Assembly (NCBI GenBank): GCA_023420115.1
Contig: JAEZWR010000002.1
Span: forward strand, 62,001-126,000
Length of the DNA stretch: 64,000 nucleotides
Direction: 5' to 3'
Origin: Bacillota bacterium
GTDB lineage: Bacteria; Bacillota; Clostridia; Saccharofermentanales; Fastidiosipilaceae
Shown: positions 17,235 to 26,150 of the stretch, in pieces
Numbering within the stretch: the stretch's first letter is position 1
Layout: each line of letters opens with the position of its first letter
Position numbers and translations under genes: made by a program
The notes under the pieces: model-generated
What the model was told of the DNA's origin: nothing
What the model saw: only the letters and a program-made list of their open reading frames with translations
The model's database searches: none

Positions 17235-18542
17235 ATGACTGATAAATATTTTGATAAATATAATAAGGACTTTGATCCTGATTTTAGAGGAAAATTTGAG
17301 CCTAAGGGTATTGATGAAGAATTCATTAATTCGAATGAACTTGATAAACAAGCTAAAGATGAATATGTAAATTTAGAAGATTATTCTGATAGAGATGTGG
17401 ATAAATATTTTTCCTCTGATGAATATGATATGGATGATGATAATAGCTTTTTGCATGAGGAAGATGATGAATTGATTCTTAGAACATCCAAAGGTGCGAA
17501 AGATCAGGATGAACAAAGTCTCAGGCCATCTACATGGGATGACTATTATGGTCAAAGTCAGGCTAAAGAAAATTTGCGTATATTTATTGAGGCAGCCAAA
17601 CAAAGGAAAGAAGCACTTGATCATGTCCTTCTTTATGGGCCACCAGGTCTGGGTAAGACGACTTTGGCTTCTGTTATAGCCAAAAGTCTTGGAGCTGATA
17701 TGAGAATTACGAGTGGTCCAGCAATAGATAGAGCTGGAGATCTTGCCGCTATACTTACAAATCTCAAGCCACATGATGTGCTTTTTATTGATGAAATTCA
17801 TCGTTTAAATAGGCAAGTTGAGGAAATACTCTATCCAGCGATGGAAGATTATTCACTTGATATTATGATAGGAAAGGGACCGGGAGCTAGATCGATACGA
17901 ATTGATTTAGCACCATTTACCTTAATCGGAGCCACTACTAGAGCAGGTCAGTTAAGTGCCCCTCTCAGAGATAGATTTGGTGTTATCCATCGCTTGACTT
18001 TATATAATGATGAAGAGTTAAAAGAGATACTTAGAAGAGATGCTGCTTTGCTATCTGTGACGATAGATGACGAAGCTCTATTAGAAATTGCAAGAAGATC
18101 TAGGGGAACACCCCGTATTGCTATCAGACTTTTGAAGAGAGTGAGAGATTTTGCAGAGGTGAAGAATAGAGGAATTGTCGATTCTAATATTGCTAAAATG
18201 GCGCTAAAAGCTCTTGAAATAGATCCTCTAGGGCTTGATAGAACGGACTTGCGCCTTCTTCGTACTATGATTGAGATATATCAAGGTGGTCCAGTTGGCT
18301 TGGATACATTAGCTGCAGCTTGCAATGAAGATAAAGTTACAGTTGAAGATGTATATGAACCTTATCTTTTGCAAATAGGCTTCATAGCAAAGACTGCCAG
18401 AGGCCGTATGGCAACCCGAAAGGCTTTTGAACACCTGAATATAACTTGTCCAGATAATTATGAAAATAAGTTTAGAGCTGGTTCGGACTTGCTTAAGCGG
18501 ATAGATCAAAAGGGTGGACAAATTTCTGAACGGGATAGCTAG
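17235..18542 (+). CDS. ruvB: Holliday junction helicase RuvB with acidic N-terminal extension
   Basis: RuvB is the AAA+ motor that drives branch migration. The catalytic part begins at SLRPSTWDDYYGQ (about residue 95). Walker A is GPPGLGKT (135-142), Walker B is LFIDEIH, sensor 1 is GATTRAG, and RSRGTPRIA precedes a winged-helix domain. The protein has 435 residues against about 335 usually. The excess is an N-terminal stretch of about 75 residues, very rich in D, E, Y and F, that looks disordered. The ATG has a GAGGGA site four bases upstream, so the extension is probably real. It follows ruvA by 77 bases. Confidence 0.96.
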   Translation: MTDKYFDKYNKDFDPDFRGKFEPKGIDEEFINSNELDKQAKDEYVNLEDYSDRDVDKYFSSDEYDMDDDNSFLHEEDDELILRTSKGAKDQDEQSLRPSTWDDYYGQSQAKENLRIFIEAAKQRKEALDHVLLYGPPGLGKTTLASVIAKSLGADMRITSGPAIDRAGDLAAILTNLKPHDVLFIDEIHRLNRQVEEILYPAMEDYSLDIMIGKGPGARSIRIDLAPFTLIGATTRAGQLSAPLRDRFGVIHRLTLYNDEELKEILRRDAALLSVTIDDEALLEIARRSRGTPRIAIRLLKRVRDFAEVKNRGIVDSNIAKMALKALEIDPLGLDRTDLRLLRTMIEIYQGGPVGLDTLAAACNEDKVTVEDVYEPYLLQIGFIAKTARGRMATRKAFEHLNITCPDNYENKFRAGSDLLKRIDQKGGQISERDS

Positions 18543-18565
18543 AGCAGACATTTTGGTAAATTTAT

Positions 18566-19285
18566 ATGGAAGATAACAATTTATATAAAGAAATTTTAAA
18601 GGATAGTTCTAGGCTGTTTAGCATATCATCTGATGAACTTAGTAATTTTGGTAATGGCAGAGTGTTGATGCATATTTGCTGTGCACCTTGTGCTGAATTT
18701 CCAGTAATGCTTATGCGAGATGAAGGATATAAGATCGATGCTCTATATTATAATCCTAATATTCATCCTTTAGCTGAGTGGCAGAAGCGTTTGGATAATG
18801 TTAAAAAATATGCTGAAATGAAAAATTTACAGGTCTTTATAGATGAAAGCTTCATGGAAGATAAGTGGAGGAAACATCCATCTAATATTAAACAGCAGCA
18901 CTGCGCTATGTGTTATTTTATGAGAATGGATTTTGCGGCTAAGTTTGCAGCGGAGAGAAATTATTCGGCATTTACTACTTCCTTACTTGTCAGTCCATAT
19001 CAGAATCATGAAAAATTACATGAATCTGCTAGGCGGGCAGCTAAGAGATATAATGTAAGATATTTGGAATGTGACTTTCGAGATGGTTTTAGATTAGGGC
19101 AGGAGATGGCGAGAGAAGATGGCCTTTATTGCCAAAAATATTGTGGTTGTATTTTTTCCCTTGGCGAGAGCCGTTTTGAAAAGAAAATTCGTAAAGAATA
19201 TAATCTTTCAAAAGATGATGTTCCCAAAAGACTTGATATGGATAGAGTAAGTCAGCATGATGTGGTAAATAATAAAAAAGATTAA
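18566..19285 (+). CDS. queH: Epoxyqueuosine reductase QueH
   Basis: QueH performs the last step of queuosine synthesis in tRNA, reducing epoxyqueuosine; it is the non-cobalamin counterpart of QueG. The 239-residue protein shows the family's cysteine pattern: CCAPC near residue 36, HCAMCY near 113 and YCQKYCGC near 190, which bind an iron-sulfur cluster and a second metal. No clear Shine-Dalgarno precedes the ATG, which lies 23 bases after ruvB, so translational coupling is possible. A bidirectional terminator follows. Confidence 0.92.
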   Translation: MEDNNLYKEILKDSSRLFSISSDELSNFGNGRVLMHICCAPCAEFPVMLMRDEGYKIDALYYNPNIHPLAEWQKRLDNVKKYAEMKNLQVFIDESFMEDKWRKHPSNIKQQHCAMCYFMRMDFAAKFAAERNYSAFTTSLLVSPYQNHEKLHESARRAAKRYNVRYLECDFRDGFRLGQEMAREDGLYCQKYCGCIFSLGESRFEKKIRKEYNLSKDDVPKRLDMDRVSQHDVVNNKKD

Positions 19286-19336
19286 TTAGAAAATAGAACA
19301 AATAATAAGCAAGAAGTAAGTTGATAAGTGAATATA

Positions 19337-19398
19337 AAAGTGGCAGTTTATTGTAGTGCTCTCTAATCTGGAATAAGAGATAATTTAAACTGCCTTTT
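19337..19398. terminator. Bidirectional terminator with long structured loop
   Basis: AAAAG-T-GGCAGTTTA pairs with TAAACTGCC-TTTT over a loop of about 34 bases that contains a minor CTCT/AGAG hairpin. It lies between convergent queH and rqcH and has T runs in both directions. Confidence 0.75.
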
Positions 19399-19406
19399 TA
19401 TTTGTG

Positions 19407-21542
19407 TTAGTTAATATTGTATTCATCAATATCTAATTCACTAGGAGATTTCGGGAGGACAGATATAGATTTGAATTTGTCATAAATAAGGTTTCCTGGT
19501 TTAGACGATTTTAGCTTCTTCAAATTAGATACTTTACAATAGTCTACTTCAAGCTTGCTCATATGATTGCGCATTTCGAGCGGTGTACTGAAATAAGCAC
19601 ATAATGAAGCAGCAAGTTCAATTTCAGTATGATTTAAGTTGTCAAAATCTTTTTCTAGTATAAGGTGGGTTCCAGGTGCATTTTTGAGATGGAACCAGCT
19701 ATGATTTTTATTCGCAATATGAAGAGAAAGCTGTTCATTTTGTTTGGCATTTCTTCCAATAAGAAGTGTGAGACCATTTTTACTTTTGAATTTTCTAACA
19801 GGTAGAGCTTGGATTTTACTTTTACTTTTGTTTTTTTGATTCTTTTGCTTATTTTTTTGTTCTAGTATAGCTTGTCTGAGACGCTTGCGTTTATTGCCTG
19901 CCTTTCCAGATAAATTTATCTGCATTTTTCCTTGTTTCATCTTCTCGTAAGAGTTTCCTGAGTTTTTGGAGGCATTTTCATTTCCGATATTATCAAGAGT
20001 ATCAGCATTATTGTGGTTTCTGAGCCTATTTTTGTTATTAAGCTTGTCTAAAAGTTCAAAGAAAGAATCTACGATGTTCTCTATTTCTTGACTATCAGCA
20101 GCATTATCAATATATATTAAGCTTTCTTCGGCATAGTCAAGTAAGTCTTTTTCATCCTTTAGCATTTCCATCATAATTTCTTTGCGTCTAATTTTTTTAC
20201 TATACAATTTTAGATACTTAGAAGCGTTTGCTTGGATACTTATTTTCGGATCAAGATTGATATTTACTTGATCTAAATTTTCTGAATAATAATCTATAAC
20301 ACTTACAGAATTGGCTTTGTTCGTATTTGAAAGATTATTTAGATTGGCATATAAAAGTTGACCATAGCGTTGGTCTTTTTCGGCGTCTTGGCAACTTTGA
20401 AGTTCGCTATGATGAACCAGATAACGCTTGCTAACTTTTTTTAATTCTTTTTTTATTAGTTTACTTGCGGTACTTCTTAAATTTTTTACTGACTGTATAT
20501 TTAGTCTAAGAAGTAGATAAATGTAAGTGGCGTCAAGTAAACTTTTAAACTCAATGGCAGTGTCTATTTCTATATTATTTAACAAAGTGATATGAGCAGG
20601 GAGAAGACTTTCATCGGCATAAATAGATTTTTTCTTGATTAGTTCATTTAAATCTTCAAATTTTGTCTCCTGTTGCATATGAATAAGCTCTAATATAGCA
20701 TTTTTTTGAATTGAACTGAGCGTGTTGCCAAATATAAGGAATATAGCAGACTTTTGATTGAGTAAAGTCTCAAATGAGGACTTGAGTTTAAGTTTCAGCG
20801 AGGCCAATTGAGTACAATCTAGGTCAGAAAATTTAGAAGAGCAATCTATATTCGTTGAACTCAGCATGGTGCGTAAGGAATATTTTGAAAGCCCAGCTAC
20901 TTTATTTTGTATAATTGTATAGATATCTTGATCTTTATAATGAGTATCCACTTGATTATTATTTGTAGAATCTGGAAAGAGTAATTCAGGCATTATCGCT
21001 ATGGCAGATGGTAAAAGTTTGCTAACACTAGGAGGACTTAGGTACTTCCTTGCAGGCATAAGTTCTCTATCCATAGAAGATTTTTTTTCTTGATGAACAA
21101 GACAATCTAAAATGGTCATATCTTTGTTGCAGAGTATTATATTACTGCGCCCAGGGATGAGTTCTACAATCAGATTCTTTTCTTCTAAATCACCGATATC
21201 ATTAATCTTTTCAATATTTATGCTTATAATACGCTCAAAATTAGTATTCTTAATATCGATAATTCTAGAGGATTGAAGATGTTTGCGAAGGAAGCTACCA
21301 AAGGATTTTACTTTACTTTCGGTACAAAGATTCTTATCTGGGCTAAGGCAAATAAGATTGTCATTAGATTCTAAAGAAATATAAAGTGCGGCAGTTGTTT
21401 TATGAAAATTTTTGACAGACGATAGGTCAAGAATAAAAGCCTTGTGGCTAACTTGTCTTATTCTTTGAATACTTGATGATATTATTTTATCTTTTAACTC
21501 TTCACAGAGTCTATTAATTAAAATTCCGTCGTATTGTAACAT
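19407..21542 (-). CDS. rqcH: RqcH / NFACT-family ribosome quality control protein
   Basis: RqcH (Rqc2/FbpA homologue) binds stalled 50S subunits carrying peptidyl-tRNA and adds alanine tails that mark the nascent chain for degradation. The 711-residue protein has the N-terminal NFACT-N domain (MLQYDGILINRL to LIPGRSNIILCN). HhH and coiled-coil segments follow (about 200-470), then a basic, low-complexity stretch (about 530-570). The C-terminal NFACT-R domain carries GRNAKQNEQLSLHIA and HLKNAPGTHLIL. The residue pair equivalent to the catalytic DR of Bacillus RqcH reads E103-R104. No Shine-Dalgarno is obvious. Identification is firm; full tailing activity is not assured. Confidence 0.92.
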   Translation of the reverse strand: MLQYDGILINRLCEELKDKIISSSIQRIRQVSHKAFILDLSSVKNFHKTTAALYISLESNDNLICLSPDKNLCTESKVKSFGSFLRKHLQSSRIIDIKNTNFERIISINIEKINDIGDLEEKNLIVELIPGRSNIILCNKDMTILDCLVHQEKKSSMDRELMPARKYLSPPSVSKLLPSAIAIMPELLFPDSTNNNQVDTHYKDQDIYTIIQNKVAGLSKYSLRTMLSSTNIDCSSKFSDLDCTQLASLKLKLKSSFETLLNQKSAIFLIFGNTLSSIQKNAILELIHMQQETKFEDLNELIKKKSIYADESLLPAHITLLNNIEIDTAIEFKSLLDATYIYLLLRLNIQSVKNLRSTASKLIKKELKKVSKRYLVHHSELQSCQDAEKDQRYGQLLYANLNNLSNTNKANSVSVIDYYSENLDQVNINLDPKISIQANASKYLKLYSKKIRRKEIMMEMLKDEKDLLDYAEESLIYIDNAADSQEIENIVDSFFELLDKLNNKNRLRNHNNADTLDNIGNENASKNSGNSYEKMKQGKMQINLSGKAGNKRKRLRQAILEQKNKQKNQKNKSKSKIQALPVRKFKSKNGLTLLIGRNAKQNEQLSLHIANKNHSWFHLKNAPGTHLILEKDFDNLNHTEIELAASLCAYFSTPLEMRNHMSKLEVDYCKVSNLKKLKSSKPGNLIYDKFKSISVLPKSPSELDIDEYNIN

Positions 21543-21673
21543 CTATTTATCCTTACTATATACATATCAGTATATTATTCTAAATGATTACTTTTTTATT
21601 TTATTCAATTCTATCAAGTTTTTTATAATTGATATAGTGAAGATAAATATAAGCATATATGTGATAAAGGGAA

Positions 21674-23131
21674 TTATTTTACTTTCTTCAATCTGTGGGC
21701 ATTTTCTTGGTTTAATTTCTTCCATATTACGAAATACATAGTTATAAAAGTGATTACAGCTCCTGAGAGCTGAGAAATAGGATCGGCAAGATAAATCCCC
21801 CATACTCCTAGATTGGTAATTGCTGGAATGATGTATGTAGCAGGTATGACGAGAAAAACTTTTCTAAGTAGCGAAAAGAAAATTGCGTGACTTGCATAAC
21901 CAATACCTTGAAAGGCAGTTTGACCAACTATCTGAAATGTCATCATAAAAAACATTGAGAAGTAGATTCTCAGAGCTTTTGAACCGATATTAATAAAGTT
22001 TGGATCTTTGGTAAAAAGGTTGAGAAATAGGGATGGAAAGCACATTAAAATAAGCCAGAAGAAACCGCTTATTACAAGACAAAAAACAAAATGAGTACGT
22101 ATAACTTTACGTACTCTCTTATATTGAGAAGCTCCATAGTTATATGACATAATTGGATGGCAGGCGCTGGTAAGTCCATTTATAGTTGATATCAATAAAC
22201 TTCGTATAGAATTAAGAAGACTTATTGTTGCTACATGTATATCTCCCCCTAAAATATACAAATTACTATTAAAGACAGTTTGAACTAAGGAGTTAGTTGC
22301 TTGAAAGATGAAGCCTGGAGTTCCGAGCGCTATTATATTTTTAGCGATTGAGGCATTGAAGTTGAATTGTCTAATTTTAAGAGGGACTGGTATATTCTTA
22401 TTAATAAGAAAGACCATAACATAGCTTGCAGACAAAAATTGCGAGATAACAGAAGCGAGTGCGGCTCCACTGACATCCATATCAAGAACATATATAAAAA
22501 TAGGATCAAGAATGATGTTACTAATGGCTCCGATTATTATTGACATAACACCATGCTTGGCAAAGCCTTGGGCACTTATATAAGTGTTTAGACCAGTAGC
22601 AAGCATCGCAAATGGGGTTCCTAAGATATATACAGTTAAATATGTGTTTGCATAAATGAGAGATTCTTGGCTAGCTCCACTGAAAACTAGGATCTGATTA
22701 CTGAATAATAATGATATAAATGTTGTAATTAAGGAGCAAGTGAGAAGCATGTAGAAAGAATGCTGCAATATGGCAGAGGCTTTTTTGTTGTCGCCCTCTC
22801 CTCTCGCTATAGAAAAGATAGTGAGACCACCTGAACCAAATAAATTAGTGAATCCAAGAATAAGTGAAATAAGGGGGAAGGAGACACCGAGACCACTCAG
22901 TGCTAATTCAGGATTAGATGAGAGATGACCTATAAAAATTCTGTCGCAAATACTATAAAGTACATTTACGAGTTGAGCTATTATCATGGGTAATGACAAT
23001 TTGATAATCAGCCTAGGTATAGATCCCTTGGTAAAATCTCCACAAGAATATTCTGAGTTATTTATGTCAGTTTCTTCCATTTTGAAATTATCCATTTTCA
23101 TAAACAGTTTATTTTGTCTACGTAAATACAT
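21674..23131 (-). CDS. MATE-family multidrug/Na+ efflux transporter
   Basis: This 485-residue protein has twelve hydrophobic helices in two homologous halves. Family motifs include IPRLIIKLSLPMIIAQLVN at the start of the first helix, and LGTPFAMLATGLNTYISAQG. MATE proteins export cationic drugs or metabolites in exchange for Na+ or H+. The start is uncertain: in-frame ATGs at 23131, 23101, 23095 and 23080 all lack a clear ribosome binding site, and family alignment favours a start within the first 20 residues. It lies about 130 bases upstream of rqcH. The substrate is unknown. Confidence 0.88.
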   Translation of the reverse strand: MYLRRQNKLFMKMDNFKMEETDINNSEYSCGDFTKGSIPRLIIKLSLPMIIAQLVNVLYSICDRIFIGHLSSNPELALSGLGVSFPLISLILGFTNLFGSGGLTIFSIARGEGDNKKASAILQHSFYMLLTCSLITTFISLLFSNQILVFSGASQESLIYANTYLTVYILGTPFAMLATGLNTYISAQGFAKHGVMSIIIGAISNIILDPIFIYVLDMDVSGAALASVISQFLSASYVMVFLINKNIPVPLKIRQFNFNASIAKNIIALGTPGFIFQATNSLVQTVFNSNLYILGGDIHVATISLLNSIRSLLISTINGLTSACHPIMSYNYGASQYKRVRKVIRTHFVFCLVISGFFWLILMCFPSLFLNLFTKDPNFINIGSKALRIYFSMFFMMTFQIVGQTAFQGIGYASHAIFFSLLRKVFLVIPATYIIPAITNLGVWGIYLADPISQLSGAVITFITMYFVIWKKLNQENAHRLKKVK

Positions 23132-23455
23132 AGGCTGTTATTTTATATTCTATTAGAAAATTTTGCTTCGCTGGAAAATATAAATGGTTCATTTTTCTTA
23201 GCAAATTCAAACTTTTTTACAAGATTAAAGCAAAATACAATATTTTTAGGATAATTACAATTTTGTATTATTGCTGACTGTGTTTGAGAAAGTATTCAAA
23301 GACGGAAAAAATTTAAAATTTCTGCAAATAGCAGATAAAATGTATTAATACAGTTTGAATTAAGTTAATATTTTATAGTTAAAGAGGCAGGGGACAATGA
23401 TAAATCATATCGAAGATATAATTTGACCTGCTAGTATATTGTTTGAGGTGACTTT
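23132..23455. other. 324-base divergent region between the MATE gene and cutC
   Basis: This is AT-rich sequence. It holds a small hairpin (TCTGC, loop AAATA, GCAGA at 23321-23335) and a perfect 12-base palindrome TGTATTAATACA at 23341-23352, a possible operator. No convincing -35/-10 pair was found, although a TATAAT occurs at 23417-23422. No coding frame was seen. Confidence 0.55.
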
Positions 23456-24187
23456 ATGTTAATTGAAGTTTGCTGTGGTTCAGCAGAAGACGCAATTAGA
23501 TCAGCTGAGGGTAATGCAGACCGTGTAGAACTATGTTCCAGTTTATTTTTGGGTGGACTTACTCCTAGTATCGGTAGTCTTAAGACCGTAAAGGCTCATA
23601 GTGACATAAAGGTTATGGCAATGGTCAGACCTAGAGAGGGTGGATTTTGCTATAACGAATATGAGTTTGAGTGTTGTCTGAGAGATGCAGAGGCTCTTCT
23701 TGAGGCTGGAGCAGACGGTTTGGTTTTTGGCTTTTTGACAAAAGATGGTGAAGTTGACGTCAAGCGTGTAGAGAAGATGATGACTCTTGCACGTGGTGTT
23801 GATACTACTTTCCATAGAGCAATTGATGTTGTTCCAAATTATAAAGATGCAATCGATGCCCTTGTTTCGGCTGGTGTGAAGAGAATTCTAAGTTCAGGTC
23901 TAGAGGCTTCTGTATTTGAAGGGGCGGAGAACTTAGCTGCGATGAATTCTTATGCTGACGGAAGAATTATAATTATGCCAGGTGCGGGTATTACGCTGAA
24001 AAATATCAAAAAAATTGCGGAGGTGACTTCCTGTAAGGAAATGCACGTGGCTTTTTATAAAAGTCAAGAAGATGTATCAGTGCATAACAATCGCAGTATT
24101 TTCTATGGTGGTGCTTTGTATCCACCCGAAGATAGATATAATGTTGTTGATTCAGCTGCCCTTATTCAAGCTAGAGAGGCACTTTGA
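23456..24187 (+). CDS. cutC: CutC family protein (copper homeostasis-associated)
   Basis: The 243-residue TIM barrel matches CutC throughout: EVCCGSAEDAI at the N-terminus, ADRVELCSSLFLGGLTPS, MVRPREGGFCYN, TFHRAIDV and the RILSSG/IMPGAGI phosphate-binding-like loops. CutC has been linked to copper tolerance, but its direct biochemical role is not settled. The GAGGTG site lies five bases before the ATG. It forms its own transcription unit with a structured terminator after it. It is close to the average length for the family. Confidence 0.93.
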   Translation: MLIEVCCGSAEDAIRSAEGNADRVELCSSLFLGGLTPSIGSLKTVKAHSDIKVMAMVRPREGGFCYNEYEFECCLRDAEALLEAGADGLVFGFLTKDGEVDVKRVEKMMTLARGVDTTFHRAIDVVPNYKDAIDALVSAGVKRILSSGLEASVFEGAENLAAMNSYADGRIIIMPGAGITLKNIKKIAEVTSCKEMHVAFYKSQEDVSVHNNRSIFYGGALYPPEDRYNVVDSAALIQAREAL

Positions 24188-24235
24188 TTAGTATTGAAAA
24201 GTTAATTAGATATTTGTTGCTTTGCTTGATATTTT

Positions 24236-24318
24236 AAAGGAGAAGTCTATTGTACCTGTCACCATTCGTTGACTTTTAAGTCTAACTTTGGGGATAAGCT
24301 CATATGACTTCTCCTTTT
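24236..24318 (+). terminator. Long-loop stem with nested hairpin after cutC
   Basis: AAAGGAGAAGTC (24236-24247) pairs perfectly with GACTTCTCCTTT (24306-24317), followed by T-rich sequence. The 58-base loop contains its own hairpin, GTTGACTT-TT-AAGTC(T)AAC. It fits a terminator of cutC, but the size and nesting also fit a small RNA or a leader element for galT. Confidence 0.65.
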
Positions 24319-24351
24319 GTCGTATGAGACTATGAGTGTATTGATTTTTTA

Positions 24352-24363
24352 TTTAACGTTAAA
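24352..24363. promoter_or_regulatory. Perfect palindrome upstream of galT (candidate LacI-family operator)
   Basis: TTTAACGTTAAA is a 12-base perfect palindrome with a central CG, the layout of LacI/GalR-family operators. It is about 90 bases before galT, next to a possible extended -10 (TGTTAAAAT, about 24373-24381). No regulator gene is nearby; the role is inference. Confidence 0.4.
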
Positions 24364-24455
24364 CGGTGGCAATGTTAAAATATTTGAGAAAATATTTTTG
24401 AAATTGTGGCATCTATTAAATTGCTATTGTAATTATTTGTCTGCTGAGGTGAATT

Positions 24456-26054
24456 ATGGAAACTTATCCCTTGAGTGTAGAGAGAAGAAGTTATTATATT
24501 GAGACTTTACTCTTTTATGGATTAAAGAAAGAGCTTATAGTTGCTGATGATATGATTTATACAAGAAATAGACTTCTTGATATTATGGATACTGATGAGT
24601 TTATATGTCCATATGACGATGGTGATGAAGTGCTTTTTTCGCGAAAAGTTAAGGATATAGACTTAGCAGATATTCTTGATATACTTCTTGATGATGCAAA
24701 CTCGAGAGAGCTTTTTTCTCCTAACACTACTTTGCAGAGAGATTTATTCGATACCAAGATAATGGACTGTTTGATGCCACGTCCGTCAGAGGTATGCGAA
24801 AGGTTTTTTTATTTATATAAGACTGAAAATGCCGAAGCGGCAAGTGATTATTTTTATAATTTGAGTCAAGATAGCAATTATATTCGCAAAGATAGAATTG
24901 TTAAGGATATGAAATGGAAGGGGTCATCAAAGTATGGTGACTTGGATATAACAATTAATTTGTCTAAGCCTGAAAAGGATCCTAGAGACATTGCCAAGGC
25001 GAGAACTACTATTTCAAACTCTTATCCGAAATGTCCACTGTGTAAAGATGCAGTAGGTTATAGAGGCCGCGATAATTATCCTGCTAGACAGAATCACAGA
25101 ACTATACCTCTTGAACTTAATTCTGAATTTTATTATTTTCAATATTCTCCATATGTTTATTACAATGAACATTGTATTGTATTCAATTCTGAACACAGAC
25201 CAATGTGCATATCTGAAAATACATTCAAAGCCTTATTTGATTTTATTGAGCTTTTTCCACATTATTTCATAGGTTCAAACGCAGATTTACCCATTGTTGG
25301 CGGTTCAATTTTGAGTCACGATCATTTTCAAGGAGGGAGATACAGCTTTCCTATGGATGAGGCGTCTGAACTTAAGACTTTTACTTTTGAAAAGTTCCCT
25401 AATGTTGAACTGGCTTTATTGAAGTGGCCACTTACATCTCTCAGACTTAAATCGGAGAATAGAAAAGATATTACAGACTTGGCTGATTTGATACAGAGAA
25501 AATGGCGAAAATATAGTGATGAGAGCTTCAATATATTTGCTACTACTAGTAGTAACGGTGAAGAACTTGAACATAATACAGTTACTCCTATTGCTAGGCG
25601 TAGAGGGCGTAATTATGAGCTTGATATTGTTTTGAGAAATAATAGGACGGATGAAGAACATCCGCTTGGAATTTTTCATCCACACAGTGATAAGCACCAC
25701 ATAAAAAAAGAGAATATTGGTTTGATAGAAGTTATGGGATTAGCGGTTCTTCCGGCTAGAATTAAGGATGAAATTGAATTGCTGAAAGAGGCATATAAGG
25801 GAAATATTTCCTATGATGACGATAGGATAGCGAAACATAAAGAGTGGTTTGATAATTTAATCAGTAATAAAATTAATATTGATAAGCAAAAATTAGAGAA
25901 ACTTGGCGATGAAGATTTAGATGAATTAATCAGACAGGGTATAGCTTCTGTATTTGAGGCGGTGTTAGAGGATTGTGCAGTTTTTCCTCTTACTGAAGTT
26001 GGAATATCTGGGGTTACGGAATTTATTCAATCTTGTGGAGGAACTGAGAGATAA
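24456..26054 (+). CDS. galT: UDP-glucose--hexose-1-phosphate uridylyltransferase, class II
   Basis: GalT exchanges UMP between UDP-glucose and galactose-1-phosphate in the Leloir pathway. The 532-residue length and sequence match the Gram-positive class II family. The N-terminal helical part is followed by PLCKDAVGYRGRDNYPARQNHR. The active site SHDHFQGG has the nucleophilic histidine, and EHPLGIFHPHSDKHHIKKENIG is near the C-terminus. The site GAGGTGAATT precedes the ATG. No galK or galE is adjacent, so it is an isolated galT. Together with the GH2 enzyme it suggests galactose-containing glycans are used. Confidence 0.95.
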   Translation: METYPLSVERRSYYIETLLFYGLKKELIVADDMIYTRNRLLDIMDTDEFICPYDDGDEVLFSRKVKDIDLADILDILLDDANSRELFSPNTTLQRDLFDTKIMDCLMPRPSEVCERFFYLYKTENAEAASDYFYNLSQDSNYIRKDRIVKDMKWKGSSKYGDLDITINLSKPEKDPRDIAKARTTISNSYPKCPLCKDAVGYRGRDNYPARQNHRTIPLELNSEFYYFQYSPYVYYNEHCIVFNSEHRPMCISENTFKALFDFIELFPHYFIGSNADLPIVGGSILSHDHFQGGRYSFPMDEASELKTFTFEKFPNVELALLKWPLTSLRLKSENRKDITDLADLIQRKWRKYSDESFNIFATTSSNGEELEHNTVTPIARRRGRNYELDIVLRNNRTDEEHPLGIFHPHSDKHHIKKENIGLIEVMGLAVLPARIKDEIELLKEAYKGNISYDDDRIAKHKEWFDNLISNKINIDKQKLEKLGDEDLDELIRQGIASVFEAVLEDCAVFPLTEVGISGVTEFIQSCGGTER

Positions 26055-26055
26055 A

Positions 26056-26096
26056 TAAAATAAGAGGGGACATCTTTAAGAGAACCCTCTTATTTT
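26056..26096. terminator. Bidirectional terminator between galT and the aldo/keto reductase
   Basis: AAAATAAGAGGG pairs with CCCTCTTATTTT (12 bp) over a 16-base loop. A/T flanks give U tracts in both directions, suiting the convergent genes. Confidence 0.85.
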
Positions 26097-26150
26097 GTAA
26101 TGATATCTAAATGAATAGCTTGTTCGATAACTTATTTGGAGTATTAGTAC

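Noticed and set aside
17373..17801. 142-residue minus-strand open frame opposite ruvB
   Set aside because: It mirrors the unusual acidic extension and Walker A region of ruvB; no start signals are present.
21588..21803. 71-residue minus-strand frame at the end of the MATE gene
   Set aside because: Its first half overlaps the MATE C-terminus in another frame, and the hydrophobic second half is what AT-rich DNA encodes by chance. No ribosome binding site.
24317..24502. 61-residue plus-strand frame before galT
   Set aside because: No ribosome binding site; it overlaps the galT start and the palindromic control region.
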